Origin: Winogradskyella algicola
Lineage (GTDB): Bacteria > Bacteroidota > Bacteroidia > Flavobacteriales > Flavobacteriaceae
DNA length: 64,000 nt
Assembly: GCF_005869935.1 (NCBI RefSeq)
Contig: NZ_SZQF01000007.1
Span: 1-64,000 of the forward strand
Direction: 5' to 3'
Shown: positions 18,081 to 27,317 of the stretch, one piece after another
Layout of the letters: the number at the start of each line of letters is the position of its first letter
How positions within the stretch are numbered: position 1 is the first letter of the stretch
Position numbers and translations under genes: made by a program
The notes under the pieces: generated by a model
What the model was told of the DNA's origin: nothing
The model's input: only the letters and a program-made list of their open reading frames with translations
The model's database searches: none

Positions 18081-18527
18081 ATGACTACAGAAACACTTAT
18101 AAATTTATTCAAAAGAGATCTCGGAAAATTAAAGCAAGAAATAACAGCCTATAAAACCGAAAAACAGCTTTGGATTATATCTAATGAAATATCAAATTCA
18201 GCAGGTAATTTATGTTTGCACATCATTGGTAACCTAAATCATTTTATTGGAGCGGTTTTGGGTAAAACAGGTTATGTTAGACAACGTGATTTAGAGTTTT
18301 CTCTTAAAGATGTCTCTGTAGAAGAAATGGTAAAGAAAATTGAAGATACAATGCTTGTAATAGAACAAACTTTGAGTAACTTAACCAAAGAAACTTTGCA
18401 AGCTGAATATAGGCGAAACCCTTTTGAGGACTACATGTCTACGGAATTCTTCCTTACACATTTGTTAACGCATTTAGCATATCATTTAGGTCAGATTAAT
18501 TATCACAGACGACTACTTGACGTATAA
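18081..18527 (+). CDS. DinB family protein
   Basis: 148 residues, helical. LHIIGNLNHFIGAVL (His near residue 52), and the C-terminal LLTHLAYHLGQINYHRRL carry the three metal-ligand histidines of the DinB/YfiT four-helix bundle. The family includes thiol-dependent transferases and DNA-damage-induced proteins; specific role unknown. Starts 72 bp from the divergent MFS gene. Confidence 0.8.
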   Translation: MTTETLINLFKRDLGKLKQEITAYKTEKQLWIISNEISNSAGNLCLHIIGNLNHFIGAVLGKTGYVRQRDLEFSLKDVSVEEMVKKIEDTMLVIEQTLSNLTKETLQAEYRRNPFEDYMSTEFFLTHLLTHLAYHLGQINYHRRLLDV

Positions 18528-18794
18528 GAAATTTTAATCTTTCGGTGGCAAATTGTTGAGAATTTGTTTATAAATATTTCTGTGTTTTTTTCATTATTGA
18601 ATTTTCAGTCTAACCCTAAAAATTAACTTTTTTTTTGAAGATAATTATCTAAATCGTCGTTTTTTTTGATGTTTATCTAACGTTATCTTAATGTTAATAA
18701 AAGTGTTAAAAAAAATGAATTTCTGATTTCAAAATGAGGAGGAATAAATTGGATATTTGGTCTCGTCCAAATATTAATCTAAATACATTTCCTC
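18528..18794 (+). promoter_or_regulatory. nrdB upstream region with two palindromes
   Basis: 267 bp without a gene. It contains a perfect 12-bp palindrome AGATAATTATCT at 18639-18650 and an inverted repeat ATATTTGG (18753-18760)/CCAAATAT (18767-18774) with a 6-bp spacer, 20 bp before the nrdB ATG. Either may be an operator for ribonucleotide reductase control; neither matches the NrdR box as I know it. Confidence 0.35.
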
Positions 18795-20069
18795 ATGCAA
18801 ATAACACATATCCAAAAGCGGGATTTTTCAACAAAACCATTCCAACTTAGTAAAATAACCAACGCAGTCTTAAAGGCCATGACAGCTCTAGAACATGGTG
18901 GTTTAGAAGATGCTGAACGAATTTCTCAGAATGTTTTAAATGTGTTATTAGAGCAAAAAGAAAAGGAACCTAAATACGTGCCAACTGTTGAAGAAATACA
19001 AGATGCTGTTGAGAATGCGTTAATGGAAAACTCATTCTTTGATGTAGCAAAGGCTTACATTCTTTACAGAGATGAGCAAGCCAGAAAACGTAAAACTAAC
19101 ATCTTTGAAAAGCGAATTAATCTCAAGCCTTATGAATATCCTGATTTGTATGAATATGTGCCAGCAATAAGGCATTCGTATTGGATTCATACAGAGTTTA
19201 ATTTTACGAGCGATATTCAAGATTTCAAAGCGGGATTATCTGATGTTGAGCGTAGTGCAATTAAAAACACAATGCTCGCTATCTCTCAGATAGAAGTCGC
19301 GGTAAAATCATTTTGGGGCGATATTTATCACAAAATGCCAAAGCCAGAGATAGGATCTGTTGGTGCAACATTCGCTGAGAGTGAAGTTAGGCATCATGAT
19401 GCATATTCTCATCTATTAGAGATTTTAGGTCTTAATAAAGAGTTTAAAGACCTAAAAAAGAAGCCTGTAATGATGCGTCGTGTTCAGTATTTAGAAAGTG
19501 CTTTAAAGAATTCTAAGAGTGATGATAACAGAGCTTATGCAGACGCAGTATTATTATTCTCATTATTCATTGAGCATGTATCTCTATTTTCTCAGTTCCT
19601 TATTATAATGGCATTTAATAAGCATAAGAATGTTTTAAAAGGTGTTTCTAACGTTGTGGAAGCAACATCTAAGGAGGAACAAATTCATGGTGATTTTGGT
19701 ATTGATATCATTAGAATAATCAAAAACGAAAACCCAGAGTGGTTTGATGAAGATTACAATGCAACAGTTCAGGATATGTGCAAAGAAGCCTTTGATGCAG
19801 AAAGTAAAATTGTGGATTGGATTTTTGAAAAAGGAGAAATAGACTTCTTACCAAAAGCCGTTGTAAATGAATTCCTTAAAGACAGGTTTAATAGATCCTT
19901 AAAAAGTATTGGAATTGAAACAATTTTTGATACAGACGAAAAATTATTAGCAGAAACAGAATGGTTTGACGACGAAATTATAGGTACCAAGCATGGTGAT
20001 TTCTTCGTGAAGCGATCAATCAACTATAGCAAAAGAACTCAAAGTATAACCAGTGATGACCTTTTTTAA
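18795..20069 (+). CDS. nrdB: Ribonucleotide reductase beta subunit with N-terminal ATP-cone
   Basis: 424 residues, about 90-100 longer than a standard NrdB. Residues 1-100 form an ATP-cone (ITHIQKRDFSTKPF, KITNAVLKAM, VEEIQDAVENALM), the allosteric on/off domain that normally sits in NrdA. The radical domain follows: ESEVRHHDAYSH gives metal ligands Glu197 and His200 and a tyrosine at 204 in the place of the radical Tyr; EEQIHGDFG supplies later ligands. Such ATP-cone NrdB proteins are known from Flavobacteriia, for example Leeuwenhoekiella blandensis, where dATP drives inhibitory NrdB tetramers. Followed after 2 bp by nrdA. Confidence 0.95.
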   Translation: MQITHIQKRDFSTKPFQLSKITNAVLKAMTALEHGGLEDAERISQNVLNVLLEQKEKEPKYVPTVEEIQDAVENALMENSFFDVAKAYILYRDEQARKRKTNIFEKRINLKPYEYPDLYEYVPAIRHSYWIHTEFNFTSDIQDFKAGLSDVERSAIKNTMLAISQIEVAVKSFWGDIYHKMPKPEIGSVGATFAESEVRHHDAYSHLLEILGLNKEFKDLKKKPVMMRRVQYLESALKNSKSDDNRAYADAVLLFSLFIEHVSLFSQFLIIMAFNKHKNVLKGVSNVVEATSKEEQIHGDFGIDIIRIIKNENPEWFDEDYNATVQDMCKEAFDAESKIVDWIFEKGEIDFLPKAVVNEFLKDRFNRSLKSIGIETIFDTDEKLLAETEWFDDEIIGTKHGDFFVKRSINYSKRTQSITSDDLF

Positions 20070-20071
20070 AA

Positions 20072-21859
20072 ATGATAGAACAAAACCAGATTAATAGCGT
20101 AAACACAACAGAAAGTAAAACAGAAAACGAATTAATAAATGCAAGAAAAAAGTCATTACAACAATTAAAAACCAAAACAGATGGTGATTTTAGTTGGTTA
20201 ACAGACCACAGTCGTAAATTTTTAGCGTCTGGTTATTTAACAGAAGGTGTATCGGCAGAAGAGCGCATTAAAGAAATTGCAGACAGAGCAGAACAAATCT
20301 TGGGAATTCCAGGTTATGCAGATAAGTTTTTTAACTATATGTCTCTAGGTTATTTCTCATTGTCATCGCCAGTATGGTCCAACTTTGGTAAAGAAAGAGG
20401 GCTTCCTATATCTTGTTTTGGATCTCATGTAGATGATGATATGGGTAATATACTTTATACCCAATCAGAAGTTGGTATGATGTCTAAACTTGGTGGTGGT
20501 ACATCAGGCTTCTTTGGTAAGATAAGACATCGTGGTGCAGCTGTAAAGAATAATGGCCAAGCTTCAGGTGCTGTACACATTATGCAGTTATTTGAGTCTA
20601 TGGTAGATGTTGTAAGTCAAGGATCTGTTCGCCGAGGACGTTTTTCACCATACTTACCAATAGATCATCCAGACATTATGGAGTTCTTAGAAATAGGTAC
20701 GGAAGGAAATCCAATACAAGAGTTAACGCATGGTGTTACTGTTACCAACAAATGGATGGAAGAAATGATTGATGGTGATGTGGATAAGCGTACAGTATGG
20801 GCAAAAGTATTACAGCGAAGAGGCGAGATGGGTTATCCTTACATCTTCTTTACCGATAATGCTAATAATGGTGCTGCTGATGTGTATCAAGACAAAAAAA
20901 TGCCAATCTATGCAAGTAACCTTTGTACAGAGATTATGTTACCATCTAACGATGATTGGTCTTTTGTGTGTTGCCTATCATCACTAAACGTATTGCACTA
21001 CGAAGATTGGAAAGATACAGATGCAGTTGAGACTATGATTTATTTCTTAGATGCTATAATTACTGAGTTTACTGAAAAATTAGAACGCTATAAGGATTCT
21101 CCAAACAGAGATGATCAACAAACATTCTTATTTATGGAGCGTGCTTATAACTTTGCAAAAGACAACAGAGCGTTAGGATTAGGTGTTTTAGGATGGCATT
21201 CTTTGTTGCAGTCTAAAATGTTGGCATTCAACAGTCAAGAGGCATTTAACTTAAATAGTAAGATCTTCAAGCTTATAAAAGAGAAATCTTACAAGGCATC
21301 TGAGGAATTAGCTGAACGTTTCGGTGAGCCAAAGGTATTAAAAGGCTATGGTAGAAGAAACACTACCTTAAACGCTGTTGCTCCAACAACGTCTTCTGCA
21401 TTTATCTTAGGGCAAGTATCTCAAGGCATTGAGCCGATTTGGTCTAACATTTATGTAAAAGATATTGCGAAGATCAAGACAACAATTAAGAACCCATATT
21501 TAGAAGCATTTTTAGAGTCGAAGGGACAAAACACTACTGAAGTATGGAGAAGTATTAGAGACTACGATGGGTCTGTACAGCATTTAGATTTTATGACTGA
21601 TGAAGAAAAGGATGTCTTTAAAACCTATTCTGAAATCGATCAAATGGATATTATCTATCAGGCAGCTAATAGACAAAACCACATCGATCAAGGCCAATCA
21701 GTTAATATCATAGTACATCCAGATATGTCCGTGAAAGAGATCAATAAAATCCACGTAACAGCATGGAAATTAGGCTTAAAGTCTCTGTACTATCAGCACA
21801 GTATGAATGCAGCCCAGAAGTTTAAGCAAAAGAAAGAATGCTCAAGTTGTGAGGCTTAA
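20072..21859 (+). CDS. nrdA: Ribonucleoside-diphosphate reductase alpha subunit, no ATP-cone
   Basis: 595 residues, short for NrdA because the N-terminal ATP-cone is absent; instead residues 1-40 are low-complexity. Catalytic features: ISCFGSHVDDD (first redox Cys), ASNLCTEIMLPS (Asn, radical Cys, Glu), VCCLSSLN (second redox Cys), and the C-terminal KKECSSCEA that relays electrons from thioredoxin. Reduces NDPs to dNDPs with NrdB. Allosteric activity control must come from the cone on NrdB. Operon nrdB-nrdA ends at the terminator 21885-21916. Confidence 0.96.
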   Translation: MIEQNQINSVNTTESKTENELINARKKSLQQLKTKTDGDFSWLTDHSRKFLASGYLTEGVSAEERIKEIADRAEQILGIPGYADKFFNYMSLGYFSLSSPVWSNFGKERGLPISCFGSHVDDDMGNILYTQSEVGMMSKLGGGTSGFFGKIRHRGAAVKNNGQASGAVHIMQLFESMVDVVSQGSVRRGRFSPYLPIDHPDIMEFLEIGTEGNPIQELTHGVTVTNKWMEEMIDGDVDKRTVWAKVLQRRGEMGYPYIFFTDNANNGAADVYQDKKMPIYASNLCTEIMLPSNDDWSFVCCLSSLNVLHYEDWKDTDAVETMIYFLDAIITEFTEKLERYKDSPNRDDQQTFLFMERAYNFAKDNRALGLGVLGWHSLLQSKMLAFNSQEAFNLNSKIFKLIKEKSYKASEELAERFGEPKVLKGYGRRNTTLNAVAPTTSSAFILGQVSQGIEPIWSNIYVKDIAKIKTTIKNPYLEAFLESKGQNTTEVWRSIRDYDGSVQHLDFMTDEEKDVFKTYSEIDQMDIIYQAANRQNHIDQGQSVNIIVHPDMSVKEINKIHVTAWKLGLKSLYYQHSMNAAQKFKQKKECSSCEA

Positions 21860-21884
21860 TTAGAATTAGAATAAAATCTCAATA

Positions 21885-21920
21885 ATAAAAGCTCACCCAT
21901 AGAGGTGAGCTTTTATTTTA
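21885..21920 (+). terminator. Strong bidirectional terminator after nrdA
   Basis: A 13-bp perfect stem (21885-21897 with 21904-21916, core GCTCACC/GGTGAGC) with a 6-nt loop, A-run on the left and T-run on the right. It can end both nrdA and the convergent folE operon. Confidence 0.85.
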
Positions 21921-21961
21921 AACAAATCGTTTAATTTAATTAAACATAATAAATTGATTCA

Positions 21962-22612
21962 TTAATCAATTTGTCTCAGAAAGGTATTGCGCTCTTCTGC
22001 ATTATCAAAGCAACCTCCATACTCCATGGTGGTAGTAAAACTACTCTTGTCTTTTATGCCTCTAGAAGAAACACACAAATGTTTGGCATTAATAACTACA
22101 ATAACATCTTCTGTTTGTAGGGCATTTTGTAAATCCTTAAGAATCTGTATGCAGAGACGTTCTTGTACTTGAGGTCTGTGCGCATAATAATCGACTAAAC
22201 GATTTATTTTTGAAAGCCCAATAACCTTGTCTTTTGGAATGTAACCAATATGAGCATTGCCAATTATTGGTAGAAAGTGATGCTCACAAGATGAGTCTAT
22301 AGTTATATCTTGCTCTACAATAAGTTTGTTATAACCATATTTATTGTTGAAAGTAGATATCTTGGGACGGTTTTTTGGATTGAGACCATAAAATAATTCC
22401 TTAACGTACATTTTAGCAAAGTGATAAGGTCTACCAGATAGACTATCATCACTAAGATCTAATCCAAGCTCATGCATAATAGCCTTAAAATGATATTGAA
22501 TGGCTTCTATTTTTTCATCATCAGATTTTAAAAAAGCATCAACTCGTAATGGTGTATCTATACTTGTTCCAATGTGGCCGTCGCCTAAAGCGTCTATTTC
22601 TTTTTCTGTCAT
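21962..22612 (-). CDS. folE: GTP cyclohydrolase I
   Basis: 216 residues from the ATG at 22612 (MTEKEIDALG); the frame reaches 22642 but that part overlaps the MerC gene. Zinc ligands are visible: Cys-Glu-His-His in SSCEHHFLP (about residues 105-113) and Cys in AKHLCVSSRG, and the GYIPKDKVIGLSKI and RPQVQERL segments are typical of FolE1. It converts GTP to dihydroneopterin triphosphate for folate or pterin synthesis. It lies 8 bp after the MerC-like gene, which is divergent from a Fur/Zur-type regulator, so this zinc enzyme may belong to a zinc-responsive operon. Confidence 0.95.
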   Translation of the reverse strand: MTEKEIDALGDGHIGTSIDTPLRVDAFLKSDDEKIEAIQYHFKAIMHELGLDLSDDSLSGRPYHFAKMYVKELFYGLNPKNRPKISTFNNKYGYNKLIVEQDITIDSSCEHHFLPIIGNAHIGYIPKDKVIGLSKINRLVDYYAHRPQVQERLCIQILKDLQNALQTEDVIVVINAKHLCVSSRGIKDKSSFTTTMEYGGCFDNAEERNTFLRQID

Positions 22613-22620
22613 TTTAAGAA

Positions 22621-23040
22621 TCAATTTGTAGAGGTACAGCAAGTAGTGTCTTTACATTCACAATATTTACGATTATATATATGTAATATGACTAAAGCTA
22701 AAGCAGGAAAGTAAATACTCATTTCAGGGAGTGGTAAGAACTCAATTCTTTCATTAAGAATCACTAGACACAACAGAAACCAACTTATCCATAAAGAATA
22801 TTTCATCCATGATTTAGAACTGTTTTTAACAGACCAATACACTGCAAAAAAAGAGATGCCAATAAATAAAAAGTCAAAAGCAGTCCACCAAAATGGTGCT
22901 GTTTCACAACATGTTGCTGAGCAAGTTTGGGCTATAAAAATAAAGGGTGTTGCAATACAATGAATTAGACATAATCCACTTGCAAATGCACCTATGAAAT
23001 CAGAATTGTTTTTTTTGAACGATGTGTTTAGTAATATCAT
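22621..23040 (-). CDS. MerC-domain membrane protein
   Basis: 139 residues with four predicted spans. LCLIHCIATPFIFIAQTC (residues about 19-36) contains the paired cysteines of MerC-like membrane proteins, and the C-terminus adds Cys-rich KYCECKDTTCCTS, a likely metal-binding tail. MerC proteins move mercuric ions, but in Bacteroidota this family commonly stands next to Fur-type regulators with no mercury genes, so transport of zinc or another transition metal is more likely here (inference). First gene of the folE operon and divergent from the Fur/Zur-like gene. Confidence 0.8.
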   Translation of the reverse strand: MILLNTSFKKNNSDFIGAFASGLCLIHCIATPFIFIAQTCSATCCETAPFWWTAFDFLFIGISFFAVYWSVKNSSKSWMKYSLWISWFLLCLVILNERIEFLPLPEMSIYFPALALVILHIYNRKYCECKDTTCCTSTN

Positions 23041-23072
23041 TGAGTTTTACTCTTCAGATTTTATAATTAAAG

Positions 23073-23149
23073 AATGGCGGGCAAAAATTTTAACAAAACT
23101 ATTTTAAAGTGCCATCTAATTATACTCCACTTTACAAGTGCCCGCCATT
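23073..23149. repeat. Perfect 11-bp inverted repeat, 55-bp spacing
   Basis: AATGGCGGGCA at 23073-23083 and TGCCCGCCATT at 23139-23149 are perfect complements and the only GC-rich blocks in the merC-fur gap. Inside them TTTTAAAGTG and CACTTTACAA form a second, imperfect pair. The fold could be the leader RNA hairpin of the merC transcript or a small mobile repeat. Confidence 0.5.
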
Positions 23150-23170
23150 TTATCATAGTATATAAATTAA

Positions 23171-23185
23171 CGCAACTTAGTTGCA
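23171..23185. promoter_or_regulatory. Fur/Zur-family operator, copy 1
   Basis: CGCAACTTAGTTGCA has arms GCAACT/AGTTGC around one base (6-1-6 perfect). It matches the second box at 23208 (consensus NGCAACNNNGTTGCA) and lies between the MerC-like and the Fur/Zur-like genes. Confidence 0.6.
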
Positions 23186-23207
23186 AAAATAATATAAAAT
23201 TTGAAAA

Positions 23208-23222
23208 TGCAACAATGTTGCA
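23208..23222. promoter_or_regulatory. Fur/Zur-family operator, copy 2
   Basis: TGCAACAATGTTGCA is a perfect 7-1-7 palindrome, the symmetry recognised by Fur-family dimers, 14 bp before the regulator start. The two boxes are 37 bp apart start to start and probably control both divergent units, including the regulator itself. Confidence 0.65.
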
Positions 23223-23235
23223 TTAAATTTGAAGT

Positions 23236-23619
23236 ATGAGTATAAAACGAAAAACAAAATCTTTAAATGCAATTCTATCTGTTTTTGAACAGCGAGAAGA
23301 AGCTTTATCTGTCGTAGATTTGGTTGATGAGTTTAAGGATGATATGAATAAAACTACGGTTTATCGTATTCTTGAACGTTTAGAGAATGAAGGTGTAATA
23401 CACTCTTTTACAGGCAGTAAGGGTTTAATGTGGTATGCAAAATGCCAAACCTGCACAACACATCATCACCATGATGTGCATCCGCATTTTGAATGTAAAG
23501 ATTGTGGAAAGGTAGAGTGTTTAGAATTAGAAATAGAAATCCCTCAAATAAATAATCGACACATTGATTCAGCGAGTATTATGCTCCAAGGTCAATGTGC
23601 CGATTGTATTAAAAAATAA
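23236..23619 (+). CDS. Fur family transcriptional regulator, Zur-like
   Basis: 127 residues. N-terminal winged helix (NKTTVYRILERLENEGVIHSF) and C-terminal metal domain with CQTCTTHHHHDVHPHFECKD and CGKVECLE, then a last pair CADC near the end, giving the structural zinc cysteines and sensory histidines. The lack of iron genes and the presence of the MerC-like and FolE zinc proteins across the divergent gap suggest Zur rather than Fur. Two palindromes precede it. Its stop is 10 bp from that of the carboxyltransferase gene. Confidence 0.85.
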   Translation: MSIKRKTKSLNAILSVFEQREEALSVVDLVDEFKDDMNKTTVYRILERLENEGVIHSFTGSKGLMWYAKCQTCTTHHHHDVHPHFECKDCGKVECLELEIEIPQINNRHIDSASIMLQGQCADCIKK

Positions 23620-23628
23620 GTTTTCTAA

Positions 23629-25170
23629 TTATAAAGGAATATTCCCATGTTTGCGTTTAGGCGTATTAACATCTTTATTTTCTAGCATGCTAAATGCTTT
23701 AATTAGTTTTCTTCGTGTGTTTTTTGGTAAGATTACTTCGTCAATATAGCCACGCTCAGCGGCACTATAAGGATTTGCAAAAAGTTCTGCATATTCAGCT
23801 TCTTTTTCTTTCCACTTTGCTTCTGAGTCTTCTGCAGCAGTAATTTCACGTTTAAAAATAATTTCAGCTGCACCTTTTGCACCCATCACAGCAATTTCAG
23901 CATTAGGCCAGGCAAAATTCATGTCAGAACCAATGTGCTTAGAGTTCATTACATCATAAGCACCACCATAAGCCTTACGCGTAATAACAGTAACTCTTGG
24001 TACAGTAGCTTCACTAAACGCATATAATAACTTGGCACCATGTACTATAATACCATTCCATTCTTGATCTGTTCCAGGTAAGAAACCAGGTACATCTTCA
24101 AATACTAATAGCGGAATATTAAAAGCATCACAAAAACGTACAAATCGTGCCGCTTTTTTAGAGCTATTTACATCTAATACTCCTGCTAAAAACATGGGTT
24201 GGTTAGCAACTATTCCTATCGATTTTCCGCCAAGCCTAGCAAAACCTACAATAATATTTTCAGCATGGTCTTTATGAATTTCGTAAAACGAATCAGTATC
24301 AATAACACCTTCTATAACACTGTGCATATCGTAAGGTTTGTTAGGATTATCTGGAACGATTTCAGAAAGACTTTCTCTTATTTCGTCTTTAAGTTCAAAG
24401 ACGATATCTTCAGGTTTTTCTCTATTACTTTGTGGTAGATAGCTTAAAAGTTTTTTAACGTCTTCAAGACATTCTACATCGTTGGCAGAAGTTTTATGTG
24501 CCACACCAGATTTGGTTGAGTGGACACTAGCACCACCAAGTTCTTCACTTGTTACTTCTTCATTGGTTACAGTTTTTACAACATTTGGACCAGTTACAAA
24601 CATGTAGCTTGTGTCTTGTACCATGATAGTGAAATCTGTCATTGCAGGTGAATAAACAGCACCACCAGCACAAGGACCCATTATAGCAGAAATCTGTGGA
24701 ATAACACCCGATGCTTGTACATTTCTGTAAAAAATATCGGCATAGCCACCCAGTGAGCGTACACCTTCTTGAATACGTGCACCACCAGAATCGTTAAGAC
24801 CTATAATTGGCGCACCAACATTAACAGCCATGTCCATGATTTTGCAGATTTTTTCGGCATGTGTTTCAGATAGTGAACCGCCAAATACCGTGAAATCTTG
24901 TGCAAAAACATAAACTAAGCGGCCATCAACTGTACCATAACCTGTAACAACACCATCTCCATAAAACTTTTGATTTTCCATACCAAAGTCTTTGGTTCTG
25001 TGTGTTACTAAAGCACCAATTTCTTCAAAAGAACCTTCGTCTAATAAGTAAAGAATACGTTCTCTTGCTGTTAGTTTTTTCTTTTCATGTTGTTTATCTA
25101 TTCGCTTTTGACCTCCACCCAATTTAGATAAGGCCATTTTTTCATTAAGTGTTTTTATTTTAGAACTCAT
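23629..25170 (-). CDS. Acyl-CoA carboxylase, carboxyltransferase subunit
   Basis: 513 residues, typical for PccB/AccD5-type subunits. Contains [19 protein letters not shown] and [16 protein letters not shown] (oxyanion holes of the crotonase fold), and the C-terminal half with AYGGAYDVM. It transfers carboxyl from biotin to propionyl- or acetyl-CoA. Last gene of the operon carrier-carboxylase-transferase. Substrate cannot be told from sequence by eye; propionyl-CoA is the usual family assignment. Confidence 0.92.
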   Translation of the reverse strand: MSSKIKTLNEKMALSKLGGGQKRIDKQHEKKKLTARERILYLLDEGSFEEIGALVTHRTKDFGMENQKFYGDGVVTGYGTVDGRLVYVFAQDFTVFGGSLSETHAEKICKIMDMAVNVGAPIIGLNDSGGARIQEGVRSLGGYADIFYRNVQASGVIPQISAIMGPCAGGAVYSPAMTDFTIMVQDTSYMFVTGPNVVKTVTNEEVTSEELGGASVHSTKSGVAHKTSANDVECLEDVKKLLSYLPQSNREKPEDIVFELKDEIRESLSEIVPDNPNKPYDMHSVIEGVIDTDSFYEIHKDHAENIIVGFARLGGKSIGIVANQPMFLAGVLDVNSSKKAARFVRFCDAFNIPLLVFEDVPGFLPGTDQEWNGIIVHGAKLLYAFSEATVPRVTVITRKAYGGAYDVMNSKHIGSDMNFAWPNAEIAVMGAKGAAEIIFKREITAAEDSEAKWKEKEAEYAELFANPYSAAERGYIDEVILPKNTRRKLIKAFSMLENKDVNTPKRKHGNIPL

Positions 25171-25176
25171 AGTATC

Positions 25177-26616
25177 TTAATTAGGTAGTCTTAATAATTT
25201 TTGATCTGCTAGATATTGCTTTAAGGCTAGTTTTGCAGCAATTTCTGCTTCAGCTTTATGTTGCGCTTCTAAAAGGCTAGGTGAGTAGTACTTTTTAACA
25301 AAATGGGTATCGAAGTTTCCACTTCTAAACGCATCGTGCTCACAAACAAAACGACCAAAAGGAAGTGTAGTTTGCACACCTTTAACGTGATAGTTGTCAA
25401 TAGCTTTTATCATCAGCTCAATGGCTTCAGCACGTGTTTTACCATAAGTGATAAGTTTTGATAGCATAGGATCGTAATAGATTGGTACGTCCATACCTTC
25501 TTCAAAACCATTATCTACTCGAATATTTTCACCAACAGGTAATTGATAAACTTCTAAATTACCAACACTTGGTAAGAAATCATTCATAGGATCTTCGGCA
25601 TACACACGAAGTTCTAAGGCATGACCATTAATTTTTAGGTCTTCTTGTTTAATGTCTAAAACTTCACCACGAGCCACTTTAATCTGAAGCTCGACCAAAT
25701 CAACACCAGCAATCCACTCTGATACAGGATGCTCTACTTGTAATCTTGTGTTCATTTCTAAGAAATAAAAATTATGGTCGGCATCCATTAAGAACTCAAC
25801 AGTACCAGCACCAACATAATCACAAGAACGTGCTACGTTTATAGCAGCTTGTCCCATCCTTTCTCTAAGTTCTGGAGTTAATATTGCAGAAGGTGCTTCT
25901 TCAACTACCTTTTGATGACGACGTTGCACTGAACATTCGCGTTCAAAGAAATGAACAATATTACCATGCGTATCTGCCATAACCTGAATTTCGATGTGTC
26001 GAGGTGAGGTAACATATTTTTCTACAAATACAGAACCATCGCCAAATGCAGAAGTAGCCTCACTAATGGCACGTTTCATCTGACTTTCAACATCTTTTTC
26101 GTTTTCAACAATACGCATGCCTTTTCCACCACCACCTGCAGCTGCTTTTATAAGGATTGGTAAGCCAATTCGTTTGGCGATTTCAATCGCTTCTTTTGGA
26201 TCTGTAACTGCATGATCTACACCAGGTACCATTGGGATATCGTAATCTTTAACAGCATCTTTAGCTGCTAATTTATCTCCCATCATTTTTATGGCTTTAG
26301 AACGTGGGCCAATAAAAATGACATCATTTTTTTCGCATAACTCTGCAAAATCAGCATTTTCACTTAAGAAACCATAGCCAGGATGGATGCCATCAACGTT
26401 TAAGGATTTTGCAACTTCAATAATTTTATCACCTTTTAGATATGATTGATTTGATGGTGCTGGACCAATGCAAACGGCTTCGTCTGCAAATTTTACGTGA
26501 GGGGCGTTTCTATCAGCTTCAGAAAATACAGCTACGGTTTTTATTCCCATTTTTTTTGCAGTTCGCATGACACGAATTGCGATTTCGCCACGATTGGCAA
26601 CTAATATTTTTTTCAT
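25177..26616 (-). CDS. Acyl-CoA carboxylase, biotin carboxylase subunit
   Basis: 479 residues from the ATG at 26616 (MKKILVANRGEIAIRVMR, the conserved N-terminus); an in-frame start at 26682 would add a tail not found in the family. ATP-grasp enzyme: glycine-rich AAAGGGGKGMRIV near residue 160, FVEKYVTSPRHIEIQ, and EMNTRLQVEHPV (metal and biotin-site residues). Carboxylates biotin on the carrier protein encoded upstream. Gap of 98 bp to the carrier gene, 6 bp to the carboxyltransferase gene. Confidence 0.94.
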   Translation of the reverse strand: MKKILVANRGEIAIRVMRTAKKMGIKTVAVFSEADRNAPHVKFADEAVCIGPAPSNQSYLKGDKIIEVAKSLNVDGIHPGYGFLSENADFAELCEKNDVIFIGPRSKAIKMMGDKLAAKDAVKDYDIPMVPGVDHAVTDPKEAIEIAKRIGLPILIKAAAGGGGKGMRIVENEKDVESQMKRAISEATSAFGDGSVFVEKYVTSPRHIEIQVMADTHGNIVHFFERECSVQRRHQKVVEEAPSAILTPELRERMGQAAINVARSCDYVGAGTVEFLMDADHNFYFLEMNTRLQVEHPVSEWIAGVDLVELQIKVARGEVLDIKQEDLKINGHALELRVYAEDPMNDFLPSVGNLEVYQLPVGENIRVDNGFEEGMDVPIYYDPMLSKLITYGKTRAEAIELMIKAIDNYHVKGVQTTLPFGRFVCEHDAFRSGNFDTHFVKKYYSPSLLEAQHKAEAEIAAKLALKQYLADQKLLRLPN

Positions 26617-26714
26617 GTGAGTTTCTTTTGGCGTCACTTCGAAAGGTTTTTGATAAAAAATTTTATCGAGAAGTTCTGTCATACTTCACAAAACACTCGA
26701 ACTGACTTATCATT

Positions 26715-27191
26715 TTATTCGAATTCGATTAAAAGTGCATTTTTTTCAACGGTATTTCCTTGGCTCACTTTAATGGATTTTATGACACCATCGCGAGGTG
26801 AGTTAATAACATTCTCCATTTTCATGGCTTCAAGAATTAATAGAGGATCATCTTCTTTAACTTCTTGAGCTTCTGTTACATTAATCTCTAAGATTAAACC
26901 AGGCATAGGTGCTTTTATATCGTTTACTTTTTTAGAAGCACCAATTTCAAAACCTAGAGCAACTATTTGCTGATCTAAGGCATCGTTGAGTTCAACATCA
27001 TAAGTGTTGTTGTTCACTTTAACGTTGTATGTTTTTTTGTTGAAATCTGAGCTAACAATATTAGCTTTAATTGAACTGTTGTTTTGAAGGATATGATACT
27101 TATTTGTTGAGGTTTCAACAGCATCAAGTTGGTCTACTGCTTCTTCGGTTACATCAAACTCATAAGAAGCATTAACTTTTGCTTTATACAT
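26715..27191 (-). CDS. Biotin carboxyl carrier protein
   Basis: 158 residues. The C-terminal biotinyl domain has LEAMKMENVI with the biotinylated lysine in the AMKM motif, preceded by APMPGLIL. The N-terminal 80 residues are a charged spacer, as in carriers of Bacteroidota acyl-CoA carboxylases. First gene of the three-gene carboxylase operon. Confidence 0.93.
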   Translation of the reverse strand: MYKAKVNASYEFDVTEEAVDQLDAVETSTNKYHILQNNSSIKANIVSSDFNKKTYNVKVNNNTYDVELNDALDQQIVALGFEIGASKKVNDIKAPMPGLILEINVTEAQEVKEDDPLLILEAMKMENVINSPRDGVIKSIKVSQGNTVEKNALLIEFE

Positions 27192-27317
27192 ATGTAGAGG
27201 TTTATTAAACTTTGGCTAAGTTATATTTTAATAGAGTTCTAAAATATGAAATAAATCATGTTTACAGAAAGACTTTAGGAGATTATAACAATTTATTGAC
27301 AGAATAAATTATGTTTC

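Noticed and set aside
18734..18850. Small ORF MRRNKLDIWS... overlapping the nrdB start in another frame, preceded by nothing special
   Set aside because: About 38 codons, crosses the palindrome and the start of nrdB, no family features; most likely chance.
22613..22642. Longer FolE start at 22642
   Set aside because: It would overlap the MerC-like gene, and the family N-terminus fits the ATG at 22612.
26617..26714. Extended N-terminus of the biotin carboxylase (start 26682)
   Set aside because: The conserved family start MKKILVANRGEIA is at 26616; the upstream stretch has no family sequence.
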